The notes: a model not told the origin generated them from the letters alone. 34,608 nucleotides of DNA from an uncultured Mediterranea sp. (GCA_946056155.1 CAMGIP010000012.1:1-34608); one strand, 5' to 3'; numbered from the stretch's first letter, positions 25,701-33,877 are shown. Numbers and translations: made by a program.

Positions 25701-26835
25701 CTATCTGAAGGAGAAGCAACTGGTGCTGCAGGTGACCGATACAGGCATAGGCATACCGCCGGAGAAGCAAGACCGGATTTTTGAACGGTTCTACCAGATG
25801 GAGAACGGGCATGAGGGGAGTGGCATCGGGCTCTCCCTGGTGCAGCGGCTGGTGGAGTTGCATCACGGAAGGGTAACCTTGGAGAGCGAAGTGGGCAAGG
25901 GCACGACCTTCACCATCTACCTGCCTCAGGAGGAGTCGGCCTACAAGCCCGAAGAGCTGCTGGGCAACAGCGAGGATACCGGAGAACGGCGGGTCTATTC
26001 CACCAACGCCAAAGACATCTACATCGGTGAGGAGGAGCAGATGGAAGAGGAACAACAGAAAGAGTCCACGGAAGATAATGCCAAACGGGGTACACTCTTG
26101 ATCGTGGAGGACAACCAGGAGCTGAGACAGTACTTGGTGGGGGGACTCTCCCCGCTCTTCAACCTGTTAGAGGCGGAGAATGGCCAGGTGGCTCTCGATA
26201 TACTGAAAGAGCATGAGGTGGACCTGATTATCACCGATGTGCTTATGCCGGTGATGGATGGCGTGAAGCTGTGCAAACAGGTGAAGCAGAACCTGCGTAC
26301 CTGCCACATCCCTGTATATATGCTCTCGGCCAAGGTAGATATCAAGCAACAGTTGAAGGGATTGCAGGTGGGAGCCGATGACTACATCGCCAAGCCATTC
26401 TCCTTGGAGGTACTGAAAGCCAAGGTGATGAACATGATGCGCACACGCTACCGCATCTTCGAATACTATGCCAACATGAAGGAGATAGAACCGGAAAAAT
26501 TGACCAACAATACCTTCGATGAGGAGCTGCTGCGCAAGGCCATTGCGGTGGTGGAGAGGAATATGGACAACGTAGAGTTCTCTACCGAGCAGTTTGCACG
26601 GGAGATGAACATGAGCCGCTCCAACCTCCACCTCAAGCTGAAGGCCATCACCGGAAAATCGGCCATTGACTTTATCCATAAGATTCGCTTCAACCGGGCT
26701 TGCCAGTTGCTGAAGGAGGGTAAGTATTCGGTTTCGGAAATCAGCTTCATGGTGGGCTACAACACCCCCTCCTACTTCGCCGCACGCTTCAAGAAATATG
26801 TCGGCTGCCTCCCCACCGAATATGGGAAGAAATAG
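22762..26835 (+). CDS. Hybrid two-component system sensor/regulator (HTCS) of the heparan sulfate locus
   Basis: One-protein sensor and transcription activator, 1,357 residues, spanning the inner membrane. In order: signal anchor (about 11-31), a periplasmic two-propeller sensor of Reg_prop repeats (about 40-690; NMWFATYDGLNKYDG, RIWIGTREGLSLYH and similar), a Y_Y_Y domain (about 700-785; FAYKLEGYNKEWY, LPAGEYTFCLKAANNDG), a membrane helix (about 792-815), HisKA with phospho-acceptor His849 (NISHELRTP), HATPase (N box NLLSNAFKYTPNGG, DTGIGIPPEKQDRIF), a receiver domain with Asp1159 (LIITDVLMPVMDG) and an AraC-type HTH (about 1255-1357). Start could also be Met11, which gives a cleaner signal sequence. 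It is the positional counterpart of BT4663, which in B. thetaiotaomicron responds to heparin fragments. It likely activates both arms of this locus, and lies 297 bp upstream of GH88. Confidence 0.96.
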   Translation: MKMNLDNYKAMKIVSYLLLLFGITFPLLLHADITEDIRFSHIGLEEGLSHSTIFAIQQDKEANMWFATYDGLNKYDGYQFTIYRHQYNNPHSIASDITRCISVDEADRIWIGTREGLSLYHHRKDNFSNYVYRKNGTNAAVSSIIPIKEKWLMVATADDVLLFDIKNERFRTDTLTLLHNLHPSTLVRQGDCVYISAEEGIYSYTLSQGSLEKLVSLPAGLQIHAMLCQKFNRLWLATEGEGLYLLDLKTKALKNYRYQDGKSGLNSNYVRSLALDTENRLWVGTYGGLNIYREGNDTFLSIKSSESQEGSLSQNSVRSIFRDAQGGMWLGTYWGGVNYYHPLCNRFLRIRHRPFQNSLSDNVVSCIVEDKKQNLWIGTSDGGLNLYDKKSGKYHNYLFNNDIHYVPFKDIKTVYVDEEHHMVYVGAHAGGMMVLDTRTGKTLYYNRENSDLPSNHVYSIISDPQGGLWIATLEYLLHFDAVRQHFTPVKKITKEGHQPDTYYRLLFRDSKKRIWVGAERGLFVFNQQEADLQPCKDFNLPTALRQSFVNCIYETSSGQLWIGTRNGLFALKEKENQVEQYTTTHGLPSNVIYGILEDAYCRLWISTNQGLSCMNPGQVKFRNFTILDGLQSNQFNAGSYCRKEDGYMLFGGINGITAFRPETLIDNPYTPKPVINRLYVHNREVKPDDETGILRDHIAYVDHLTLSSSQNSFALSFVVSNYIAGKHNTFAYKLEGYNKEWYRQNDISHVSYSNLPAGEYTFCLKAANNDGVWNEEVTRLHIRILPVWYRTWWAILLFVLLAALLLFGILRFFWMRKIMKDEIRMERLDKEKQEEISQMRIRFYVNISHELRTPLTLIVAPLQELLNRVSGYWEREQLLYVQRNTNRLLHLVNQLMDFRRAELGIFELRAVYSNANKQVMSCFKNYESLSRRKEIEYNFFTELQDKQVLFDENYLDLIVNNLLSNAFKYTPNGGRITVKLYLKEKQLVLQVTDTGIGIPPEKQDRIFERFYQMENGHEGSGIGLSLVQRLVELHHGRVTLESEVGKGTTFTIYLPQEESAYKPEELLGNSEDTGERRVYSTNAKDIYIGEEEQMEEEQQKESTEDNAKRGTLLIVEDNQELRQYLVGGLSPLFNLLEAENGQVALDILKEHEVDLIITDVLMPVMDGVKLCKQVKQNLRTCHIPVYMLSAKVDIKQQLKGLQVGADDYIAKPFSLEVLKAKVMNMMRTRYRIFEYYANMKEIEPEKLTNNTFDEELLRKAIAVVERNMDNVEFSTEQFAREMNMSRSNLHLKLKAITGKSAIDFIHKIRFNRACQLLKEGKYSVSEISFMVGYNTPSYFAARFKKYVGCLPTEYGKK

Positions 26836-27030
26836 GCAATGACATACGGCATCTTCACAGGGTGGAGAAGAGAGGGAAATGGGAAAACGGGAATTCAGGA
26901 GGGGGCAAAAAGGGCGATGAAAAGAGCCATTTGCACAAAAACAAGAACAGAAAGACAATATTAGCATAGAAATGCGTAAAAGTGCGGACAACAAAAAACA
27001 ATAGTATCATCCTTTGTCGGACGTTTGCCG

Positions 27031-27038
27031 TAGATTTG
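27031..27038 (+). promoter_or_regulatory. Candidate -7 box of the GH88-PL12-sulfatase-PHP operon
   Basis: TAGATTTG matches TAnnTTTG; the leader would be about 88 nt. A TTTG at 27014-27017 is only 13 nt away, too close for a -33, again suggesting an activator-dependent promoter. The 297-bp gap after the HTCS stop otherwise shows an A-rich stretch with ACAATATT (26955-26962) and ACAATAGTAT (26998-27007) 43 bp apart, possible HTCS half-sites. Confidence 0.5.
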
Positions 27039-27132
27039 TAGTCGGGAAAAGTCCAGTTCGTACGCCGAATGGTTTTCCTTTCTTGCGACAGAAAAACATA
27101 GTCAAGCCTTTATAAACACACTATTAATTGAT

Positions 27133-28422
27133 ATGAAGAAGACATTACTTTTGGTTTGTGCAGTGGCGTCATTGCACGGACTCTACAGCTGTACATCCGG
27201 TCAGCCGGAAACAGATTACACCTGGTTGAAAAATGCGGTAAACAGCTCGGCGAAGCAACTGGAACAGACAGCGGCTGAGTTGGGTGATTCCCCCTTGCTG
27301 CCTCGCTCCATATGGACCGGATATGACATGGACTTCCTTTGCCGCCAGTTGGAGAGAGACCCCAAGACCTTCAAAGACTCTCTGCGGATGAAACCGGCCG
27401 CTGAAGCGTTGGGCACACGCAGATACTGCTTCTCAGTACGTGACTGGACCAGCGGATTTTTCCCCGGTTCACTCTGGTATGCCTATCAGCTGACCGGCAG
27501 CCAAGAACTGAAGAGAGAGGCCGTGAAGTTTACCAACTACCTCTACCCCGTACGGGAATATACCGGATCGCACGACATCGGCTTCATGATGAACTGCAGC
27601 TATGGCAATGCCTACCGATTGGCTCCCGCTGACAGCGTGCGCGAGGCCTTGGTCCAGACTGCCGACAACCTGTGTGGCCGCTTTGACGCTACCATCGGCT
27701 GTATCCGCTCCTGGGACTTCGGCCACTGGAATTTCCCCGTCATCATCGACAACATGATGAATCTGGACCTGCTCTTCCATGTCACTCACCTGACCAAGGA
27801 CGACAGGTACAAGAACCTGGCCCTGAAACATGCCGAGACTACCCTAAAGAACCATTTCAGAGCAGACCACTCCTCCTACCATGTCGTTAGCTACAACAAC
27901 GACGGTAGCGTGGAACTGAAGTGCACCCACCAGGGAAAGAACGATGAATCCTCCTGGGCACGCGGACAGGCTTGGGCGGTCTATGGCTACACCTCCTGCT
28001 ACCGGGAGTCAAAGAACCCGCTCTTTCTGAAGCAGGCTGAGGATGTGGCTCACCTCATCATGAGAAGCGTGAAGACTGATGACCTGATTCCGTTGTGGGA
28101 CTACGATGCTCCCGACACTCCGGAGACTCCGCGCGATGCTTCTGCAGCAGCCGTCACTGCTTCGGCGCTGATTGAACTCTCTACTTTGTGTGAGAACGGA
28201 AAGGAGTACTTGGACTACGCGGAAAAATTGCTCCAGTCGCTCTCTTCAGAGCGCTACTTGGCCAAGGTAGGCACCAATCAGGGCTTTATCTTGATGCACT
28301 CCACTGGCTCGCTGCCCAACGGTTCGGAGATTGACACCCCCATCAACTATGCCGACTACTACTATTTAGAGGCACTGGTACGCTATATGGAGGTGAAAGG
28401 TATTGACTTCCAGTCACTCTGA
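27133..28422 (+). CDS. Unsaturated glucuronyl hydrolase, GH88
   Basis: Removes the 4,5-unsaturated uronic acid left on the non-reducing end of lyase products by hydration of the double bond. The 429-residue protein has a signal peptide with a possible lipobox (LYSC, Cys20), so it is either a periplasm-facing lipoprotein or soluble in the periplasm. The alpha6/alpha6 barrel shows the paired catalytic aspartates of family 88: Asp148 in GSHDIGFMM and Asp206 in IIDNMMNLDLL, equivalent to Asp88 and Asp149 of the Bacillus enzyme. Other family stretches are RDWTSGFFPGSLWYAYQLTG, SSWARGQAWAVYGYT and the C-terminal PINYADYYYLEAL. It is the first gene of the plus-strand enzyme operon, 61 nt before the second PL12. 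By context the substrate is unsaturated heparan sulfate disaccharides after 2-O-desulfation; positional counterpart BT4658. Confidence 0.95.
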   Translation: MKKTLLLVCAVASLHGLYSCTSGQPETDYTWLKNAVNSSAKQLEQTAAELGDSPLLPRSIWTGYDMDFLCRQLERDPKTFKDSLRMKPAAEALGTRRYCFSVRDWTSGFFPGSLWYAYQLTGSQELKREAVKFTNYLYPVREYTGSHDIGFMMNCSYGNAYRLAPADSVREALVQTADNLCGRFDATIGCIRSWDFGHWNFPVIIDNMMNLDLLFHVTHLTKDDRYKNLALKHAETTLKNHFRADHSSYHVVSYNNDGSVELKCTHQGKNDESSWARGQAWAVYGYTSCYRESKNPLFLKQAEDVAHLIMRSVKTDDLIPLWDYDAPDTPETPRDASAAAVTASALIELSTLCENGKEYLDYAEKLLQSLSSERYLAKVGTNQGFILMHSTGSLPNGSEIDTPINYADYYYLEALVRYMEVKGIDFQSL

Positions 28423-28483
28423 GTAGATTTTCCCTACTATTCAAGAACTTTACTTAATAATCACGTTAAGCATATTACTTATC

Positions 28484-30487
28484 ATGAAAACCATCAGAAT
28501 CAGCATCATATTCTCATTCATCTTTCTGGCTATGTCGCTTTCCGCCGGAGCTCAAGAACTGCGTAAAGAAGTTTTCGACCTGCTAAACCTGGAGGCTCAG
28601 GGACTGGAGAAGGTAAAGAGTGCCTGCGACCAGCAGCAATGGAAAGAGGCAGCAGAGGCCCTGCTGGATTACTACCGCCATCGGGAGGGTATTGCCAATC
28701 CGGACCTGAATCTGAAGAACATCAAGATTTCCAAAGAGGAACAGAAGTGGGCCGACGATGCGTTAGAACACACCTTCTTTGTTCATAAGGGCTATCAACC
28801 CTCCTACAACTATGGAAAGGATATCAACTGGCAGTACTGGCCGGTACAGGACAACGAACTGCGCTGGCAGCTTCATCGCCACAAATGGTTCACCCCCATG
28901 GGCAAGGCCTACCGACTGACCGGTGACGAGAAGTATGCCAAGGAGTGGGCCTACCAGTACATGGACTGGATCAAGAAGAATCCGCTGGTTCAAGTGAATA
29001 AGGAAGAGTATGAGCTGGCCAGCGCCGGTGAGGTCAAAGGGGCTGTGGAAAATGTACGCTTTGCCTGGCGCCCGTTGGAGGTGAGCAACAGACTGCAGGA
29101 CCAGACTCTGCAGTTTATGCTCTTCATCAACTCCCCCTCCTTCACCCCTGAATTTCTGACGGAGTTTCTCCTGAACTACCACCGTCATGCCCTCCATATC
29201 CTGAACAACTACTCCGCCCAAGGGAATCACCTGCTCTTTGAAGCGCAGCGTATGGTGTGTGCCGGTGCCTTCTTCCCCGAGTTCAAAGAGGCCAACGGCT
29301 GGAGAGAGAGCGGTATCAGCATCCTCAACCGGGAGATTAAGAAGCAGGTCTATGCCGACGGCGGACAGTATGAGCTGGATCCCCACTACCACCTGGCCTC
29401 TATCAACATCTTCTGCAAAGCCCTGCGCATGGCCGATGTCAACGGATTCCGTCAGGAGTTTCCCCAGGAGTATGTCAACACCATCCTGAAGATGATAGAG
29501 TTCTATGCCAATATCTGCTTCCCCGACTACGGCAACCCCTGCTTCAGCGATGCCAAGTTGGGTGAACGGAAGGAGGAGATCCGCAACTACAAGGAGTGGC
29601 TCAAGATTTTCCCCGACAGTAAGTGGATACGTTACTACGCCTCAGAAGGCCGCAAGGGGGCTCCCCTGCCCTACCTCTCACACGGTGCACTCACCTCGGG
29701 ATTCTTCACCTTCAGAAACGGCTGGACCAACGAATCCACAGTAATGGTGGTCAAGGCTGGCCCCAAGGGCGAATGGCATTGCCAACCCGACAACGGCACC
29801 TTTGAGTTCTGGTTCAACGGTCGTAACCTCTTTCCCGACAGCGGATCCTACGTCTATGCCGGAGACAAGGAGGTGATGAAACTGCGCAACTGGTTCCGCC
29901 GCACCGCTTCGCACAACACGCTAACGATGAACGAAAAGAATCTGGAAACTACTCAGTCTGTCACAAAAATGTGGAAAGAGGAGGGCAATGAGCAGATTCT
30001 GGTCACGGAGAATCCTCACTATCAGGGACTGACCCACAGAAGATCGGTATTCTTTGTTGATCAGACCTACGTGGTCATCGTGGATGAGGCCGTGGGCGAA
30101 GCCAAGGGTACCGTCAACCTCAACTTCCACCTGTGCGAGGGTAAAGTCAATCTCGACAAGAAGAACAACATCCTCACCACAGCCTATGAGGGGGAGAGCA
30201 ACGTGAAGCTGCAATGCTTTGCCGAAAAGAAGGCAGAGATGAAGGAGAAAGAGGGATGGCGCTCCACAGCCTACCGCAAGCGGGTAGCCCGTACCGCCGT
30301 TTCGTTCGACGTGGAGAAGAACGATGCTGCACCCGTACGCTACATCACCGTCATCTATCCCTCAAAAGAGAGCGGTTCATTCCCCACCTTCAAGGCCAAA
30401 TTCCTGAACAAAGGCTTCGACCTAAAGGGCGTGAAGATTGAAATCTCGCTCAACGGCAAGAAGCGTCAGTTAGGATATGAGCTGTAA
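28484..30487 (+). CDS. Heparinase III-type lyase, PL12, periplasmic
   Basis: Eliminative lyase preferring low-sulfated heparan sulfate, 667 residues. The signal peptide (MKTIRISIIFSFIFLAMSLSAGAQ) has no lipobox, so it is periplasmic, unlike the PL12 lipoprotein on the other arm. An alpha/alpha toroid (about 25-390) precedes a beta-sandwich (about 400-667). Active-site residues are Asn248 (QGNHLLFEAQ), Tyr302 (DPHYHL), His432 (WHCQPDNGTF) and His477 (SHNTLT). With a constant offset of 8 these match Asn240, Tyr294, His424 and His469 of Pedobacter heparinase III as I remember them. The cap region retains GAGs-binding style basic residues (RWQLHRHKWF). The stop overlaps nothing real: the sulfatase starts 16 nt later. 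Positional counterpart: BT4657, whose structure is known. The two PL12 enzymes share the domain order and motif spacing, but one faces out and one faces the periplasm. Confidence 0.95.
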   Translation: MKTIRISIIFSFIFLAMSLSAGAQELRKEVFDLLNLEAQGLEKVKSACDQQQWKEAAEALLDYYRHREGIANPDLNLKNIKISKEEQKWADDALEHTFFVHKGYQPSYNYGKDINWQYWPVQDNELRWQLHRHKWFTPMGKAYRLTGDEKYAKEWAYQYMDWIKKNPLVQVNKEEYELASAGEVKGAVENVRFAWRPLEVSNRLQDQTLQFMLFINSPSFTPEFLTEFLLNYHRHALHILNNYSAQGNHLLFEAQRMVCAGAFFPEFKEANGWRESGISILNREIKKQVYADGGQYELDPHYHLASINIFCKALRMADVNGFRQEFPQEYVNTILKMIEFYANICFPDYGNPCFSDAKLGERKEEIRNYKEWLKIFPDSKWIRYYASEGRKGAPLPYLSHGALTSGFFTFRNGWTNESTVMVVKAGPKGEWHCQPDNGTFEFWFNGRNLFPDSGSYVYAGDKEVMKLRNWFRRTASHNTLTMNEKNLETTQSVTKMWKEEGNEQILVTENPHYQGLTHRRSVFFVDQTYVVIVDEAVGEAKGTVNLNFHLCEGKVNLDKKNNILTTAYEGESNVKLQCFAEKKAEMKEKEGWRSTAYRKRVARTAVSFDVEKNDAAPVRYITVIYPSKESGSFPTFKAKFLNKGFDLKGVKIEISLNGKKRQLGYEL

Positions 30488-30503
30488 AACAAGAGAACTG
30501 ATT

Positions 30504-32105
30504 ATGAAACATTTACCATACCTTACACTACCTATAGCTGCGGTGGCTTTCTCCTCGTGCAGTCCCAAGGAGGAGGTGAAGCGTCCCAACATCATCTTCA
30601 TGATGACCGATGACCACACCACGCAGGCCATGTCGTGCTACGGTGGGCGTCTGTTGCAGACACCCAACATGGACCGAATAGCGAGCGAGGGCATCCGGAT
30701 GAACAACTGCTACGCAGTCAATGCGCTCTCCGGCCCCTCCAGAGCCTGCATCCTAACGGGTAAGTTCAGCCATGTGAACGGATTCACCGACAACGCCAGC
30801 ACCTTCAACGGTGATCAGCAGACCTTTCCCAAGCTGCTGCAGGCAGCCGGCTACGAAACCTCCATCATCGGTAAATGGCACCTGATTTCACAACCGCAGG
30901 GCTTTGACTACTGGTGCATCCTGATCGGACAGCACGAGCAGGGTGACTACTATAATCCCGATTTCATCGAAAACGGAAGGACAGTTCAGGAGGAGGGCTA
31001 CGTGACGGATGTCATCACCGACAAGGCCATCGACTACTTGGAGCATCGCGACAAGAGCAAACCCTTCTGCATGATGTACCACCAGAAGGCTCCCCACCGC
31101 AACTGGATGCCCTCACCCCGACACTTGGGGATGTTCAACCATACGGTATTTCCCGAACCGGCCACCCTGTTCGACACCTACGAGGGCAGAGGCTCAGCCG
31201 CAAGGGAACAGGATATGTCCATTAAGCACACCCTCACCAACGACTGGGACCTGAAACTGCTCACTCGTGAAGAGATGCTGAAAGATACCACCAACCGCCT
31301 CTATGAGGTATATAAGCGTATGCCCAAGGAGGTTCAGGACAAGTGGGACTCAGTCTATGCCCAACGTATCGCGGAATACCGCAGCGGCAAGCTTCAGGGT
31401 AAGGAGCTAATCAGCTGGAAGTATCAGCAGTACCTGCGCGACTACTTGGCCACCGTGGTTGCAGTGGATGAGAACATCGGCAGACTGCTCAGCTACTTGG
31501 AAAAGACGGGCGAACTGGACAACACCATCATCATCTATACCTCTGACCAGGGATTCTTCCTCGGTGAGCATGGCTGGTTCGACAAGCGATTCATGTACGA
31601 AGAGTGCCAGCGTATGCCGCTCATCATCCGCTACCCCAAGGCCATCAAGGCGGGCAGGGTATCCAGTGCCATTGCCATGAATGTGGATTTTGCCCCTACA
31701 CTACTCGATTTTGCCGGTGTGAAGATTCCGGCCGACATCCAAGGCCGATCGCTCAAACCCATCTTGGAGAATGAGGGTAAGGTTCCGGCCGACTGGCGCA
31801 AAGCGGCCTATTACCACTACTACGAGTATCCGGCCGAGCACTCGGTCAAGCGCCACTATGGCATCCGCACGGCCGACTTCAAACTGATTCACTTCTACAA
31901 CGATGTGGATGAGTGGGAAATGTATGACCTGAAGAACGACCCCCAGGAGCTGACCAACCTCTATGACCATCCCGACTATACCAACAAACGGGTGGAGCTG
32001 ATGCAGTTGCTCAAAGAGACCCAGGAACAATATGAAGACCGAGACCCGGAGGAACGGGTACATGAGCTGTTCAAAGGGGACAGACGGTTGATGAAGAATA
32101 GGTAG
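30504..32105 (+). CDS. Serine-type S1 sulfatase, probable GlcNAc-6-O-sulfatase (S1_11-like)
   Basis: Hydrolyses a sulfate ester from heparan sulfate fragments; 533 residues from the ATG at 30504. An ATG at 30477 is in frame but would add nine residues in front of the signal peptide and overlap the PL12 gene; the chosen start gives MKHLPYLTLPIAAVAFSSC, a signal with lipobox Cys19. The S-x-P-x-R motif is SGPSR at 76-80, so Ser76 must be converted to formylglycine by an anaerobic sulfatase-maturating enzyme encoded elsewhere. Metal ligands Asp36 and Asp37 (MTDDHT) and the SDQGFFLGEHGWFDKRFMYE block place it with the N-acetylglucosamine-6-sulfatase type, like BT4656. The 6-O specificity is inferred from that resemblance and from the locus; 16 nt separate it from the PL12 gene. 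Confidence 0.92.
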   Translation: MKHLPYLTLPIAAVAFSSCSPKEEVKRPNIIFMMTDDHTTQAMSCYGGRLLQTPNMDRIASEGIRMNNCYAVNALSGPSRACILTGKFSHVNGFTDNASTFNGDQQTFPKLLQAAGYETSIIGKWHLISQPQGFDYWCILIGQHEQGDYYNPDFIENGRTVQEEGYVTDVITDKAIDYLEHRDKSKPFCMMYHQKAPHRNWMPSPRHLGMFNHTVFPEPATLFDTYEGRGSAAREQDMSIKHTLTNDWDLKLLTREEMLKDTTNRLYEVYKRMPKEVQDKWDSVYAQRIAEYRSGKLQGKELISWKYQQYLRDYLATVVAVDENIGRLLSYLEKTGELDNTIIIYTSDQGFFLGEHGWFDKRFMYEECQRMPLIIRYPKAIKAGRVSSAIAMNVDFAPTLLDFAGVKIPADIQGRSLKPILENEGKVPADWRKAAYYHYYEYPAEHSVKRHYGIRTADFKLIHFYNDVDEWEMYDLKNDPQELTNLYDHPDYTNKRVELMQLLKETQEQYEDRDPEERVHELFKGDRRLMKNR

Positions 32106-32106
32106 A

Positions 32107-32165
32107 TTCAGTTGACAAACTGAAAGAATACTCTAAGACAATTATAAATTATAAATTGTAAATTA
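32107..32165 (+). other. Small hairpin and AT-rich repeats between sulfatase and PHP genes
   Basis: TTCAGTT (32107-32113) pairs with AACTGAA (32118-32124) around a GACA loop, just after the sulfatase stop. It is followed by overlapping ATAAATT words (about 32143-32164). There is no U-tract after the hairpin and no -7 box before the next gene, so read-through into the PHP gene is expected. The hairpin may trim or protect the message. Confidence 0.35.
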
Positions 32166-32191
32166 ACCTCTATGAACCAATAACTTATATC

Positions 32192-33820
32192 ATGGATAGA
32201 AGAATCTTTTTGAAACACACCGGCTGGTCATTGGTAGGGTTGGCTGCTTCCGGCAGTCTCCTCTCCGCCTGCCAGCCGGGAACGGCCAAGGGCAAGAAGG
32301 TAATGCCCTCAGCCAGTAACCTAAAGTATTTTTGGGGTGACCTACATAACCACTGTAACCTGACCTATGGACATGGCGATATGCGCTCAGCTTTTGAGGC
32401 CGCCAAAGCACAGTTGGATTTTGTCTCCGTCACACCACACGCCATGTGGCCCGATATACCGGGAGCTGACGATCCCCGGCTAAAATGGGTAATCGACTAC
32501 CACACCGGCGCTTTCAAGCGGTTGCGTCAGGGAGGCTATCAGAAATATGTGGCCATGACCAATGAATATAACAAGGAGGGAGAGTTCTTGGCCTTCATCG
32601 GCTACGAGGCACACAGCATGGAGCATGGCGACCATGTGGCCCTCAACTATGACCTGGATGCCCCCTTGGTAGAGTGTACCTCTATCGAAGACTGGAAAAA
32701 GAATGCCAAAGGACACAAGGTATTCATCACCCCGCACCACATGGGCTATCAGACCGGATTCCGAGGATATAACTGGAGCTGCTTTACCGAAGGTGAGCAG
32801 ACCCCGTTCGTGGAGATGTATTCCCGCCACGGACTGGCTGAAAGCGACCAGGGCGACTACAACTACCTGCACGACATGGGTCCGCGCCAGTGGGAAGGTA
32901 CCATACAGTATGGTCTGGAATTGGGCAAAAAGTTCGGCATCATGGGTTCTACTGACCAACACGCCGGCTACCCCGGTAGCTACGGCGACGGCCGCATCGG
33001 TGTCCTGGCCGAATCGCTCACGCGAGACAAGATTTGGGATGCCATGAAAAACCGACATGTATGCTGTGCCACAGGAGATAAGATCAACATCGACTTCCGC
33101 CTCAACGATGCCTTCCCCGGCGATGTGGTACGCGGCAACAGCCGCCGCATCTACCTGAATGTAGAGGCAGGAAGCTGCATCGACTACATCGACATCGTGA
33201 AGAACAGAAAGTGCATAGCCCGACTGAGCGGTCCGTTACTGCCTGAAATGCCCCAAGGCGATCAAGTGCGCTGCAAAGTGAAGATTGAATTTGGTTGGAA
33301 CCGCGAAGAGTGCTACGTCCATTGGCAAGGCAAGCTCTCGCTGAGCAAGGGAAGGATCAATGGCGTAGAGCCTTGCTTCAGAGGAGCAGCCTTCACCTCA
33401 CCGCAGCCGGGCGAGCCAGAGTTTGAGACGAAGGTCAACCGGGTGCTCTCTGTCACGGAGAAGGAGACGGAGTTGGACATGTATAGTTCAAAGAACCCCA
33501 ACACCACCACTCCGGCCATGCAGGCGGTGATTCTGGATGTAACCATGCCCAAGGATGGGCTGATTACGGCTGAGTTCAACGGGAAGAAGTTTGCCCATTC
33601 GCTGGGCGAATTGCTGGAAGGCTCACGCTCACACTTCATGGTCGGATGGCTCAGCGAAGCCATTCTCTTCAACCGAGCCATGCCGGAGAGCTGCTTCACC
33701 ATCGAGCACTACATGGAGGATAAAGAGCCGGAAAGAGATACCGATTACTACTACATCAGAGTGCGTCAACGCGACCAGCAATGGGCCTGGAGCTCACCGA
33801 TTTGGGTAGAGAGGATCTGA
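32192..33820 (+). CDS. PHP-fold (DUF3604-like) metal-dependent lipoprotein of unknown reaction
   Basis: Predicted metallohydrolase, 542 residues, exported. The N terminus MDRRIFLKHTGWSLVG has a twin-arginine motif (DRRIFLK) and ends in lipobox SAC (Cys27), suggesting a Tat-exported lipoprotein. Metal-site candidates follow the PHP order: His52 and His54 (GDLHNHCNLTYGHGD), His83 (VSVTPHAMW), Glu139 and His141 (GYEAHSMEHGDH), His182/His183 (FITPHHMGY), Glu208 (FVEMYSRHG) and Asp255-x-His257 (GSTDQHAGYPG). A C-terminal beta-rich domain (about 300-542) is separate. PHP proteins usually hydrolyse phosphoesters, but heparan sulfate has no phosphate in its repeat; a role on sulfate, N-sulfate, acyl or linkage-region groups is open. 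It is the last gene of the enzyme operon, 86 nt after the sulfatase, so a part in heparan sulfate use is inferred from position. No reaction is claimed. Confidence 0.85.
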   Translation: MDRRIFLKHTGWSLVGLAASGSLLSACQPGTAKGKKVMPSASNLKYFWGDLHNHCNLTYGHGDMRSAFEAAKAQLDFVSVTPHAMWPDIPGADDPRLKWVIDYHTGAFKRLRQGGYQKYVAMTNEYNKEGEFLAFIGYEAHSMEHGDHVALNYDLDAPLVECTSIEDWKKNAKGHKVFITPHHMGYQTGFRGYNWSCFTEGEQTPFVEMYSRHGLAESDQGDYNYLHDMGPRQWEGTIQYGLELGKKFGIMGSTDQHAGYPGSYGDGRIGVLAESLTRDKIWDAMKNRHVCCATGDKINIDFRLNDAFPGDVVRGNSRRIYLNVEAGSCIDYIDIVKNRKCIARLSGPLLPEMPQGDQVRCKVKIEFGWNREECYVHWQGKLSLSKGRINGVEPCFRGAAFTSPQPGEPEFETKVNRVLSVTEKETELDMYSSKNPNTTTPAMQAVILDVTMPKDGLITAEFNGKKFAHSLGELLEGSRSHFMVGWLSEAILFNRAMPESCFTIEHYMEDKEPERDTDYYYIRVRQRDQQWAWSSPIWVERI

Positions 33821-33877
33821 TGCGCTATCCTATGTGATGCCCAGGTTCCAAAAGTTGTGGAGAGCAACAGCGAAATG

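Noticed and set aside
30477-30503. Upstream in-frame ATG for the sulfatase
   Set aside because: It would put MSCKTRELI before a complete lipoprotein signal and overlap the PL12 stop; the ATG at 30504 fits signal and spacing.
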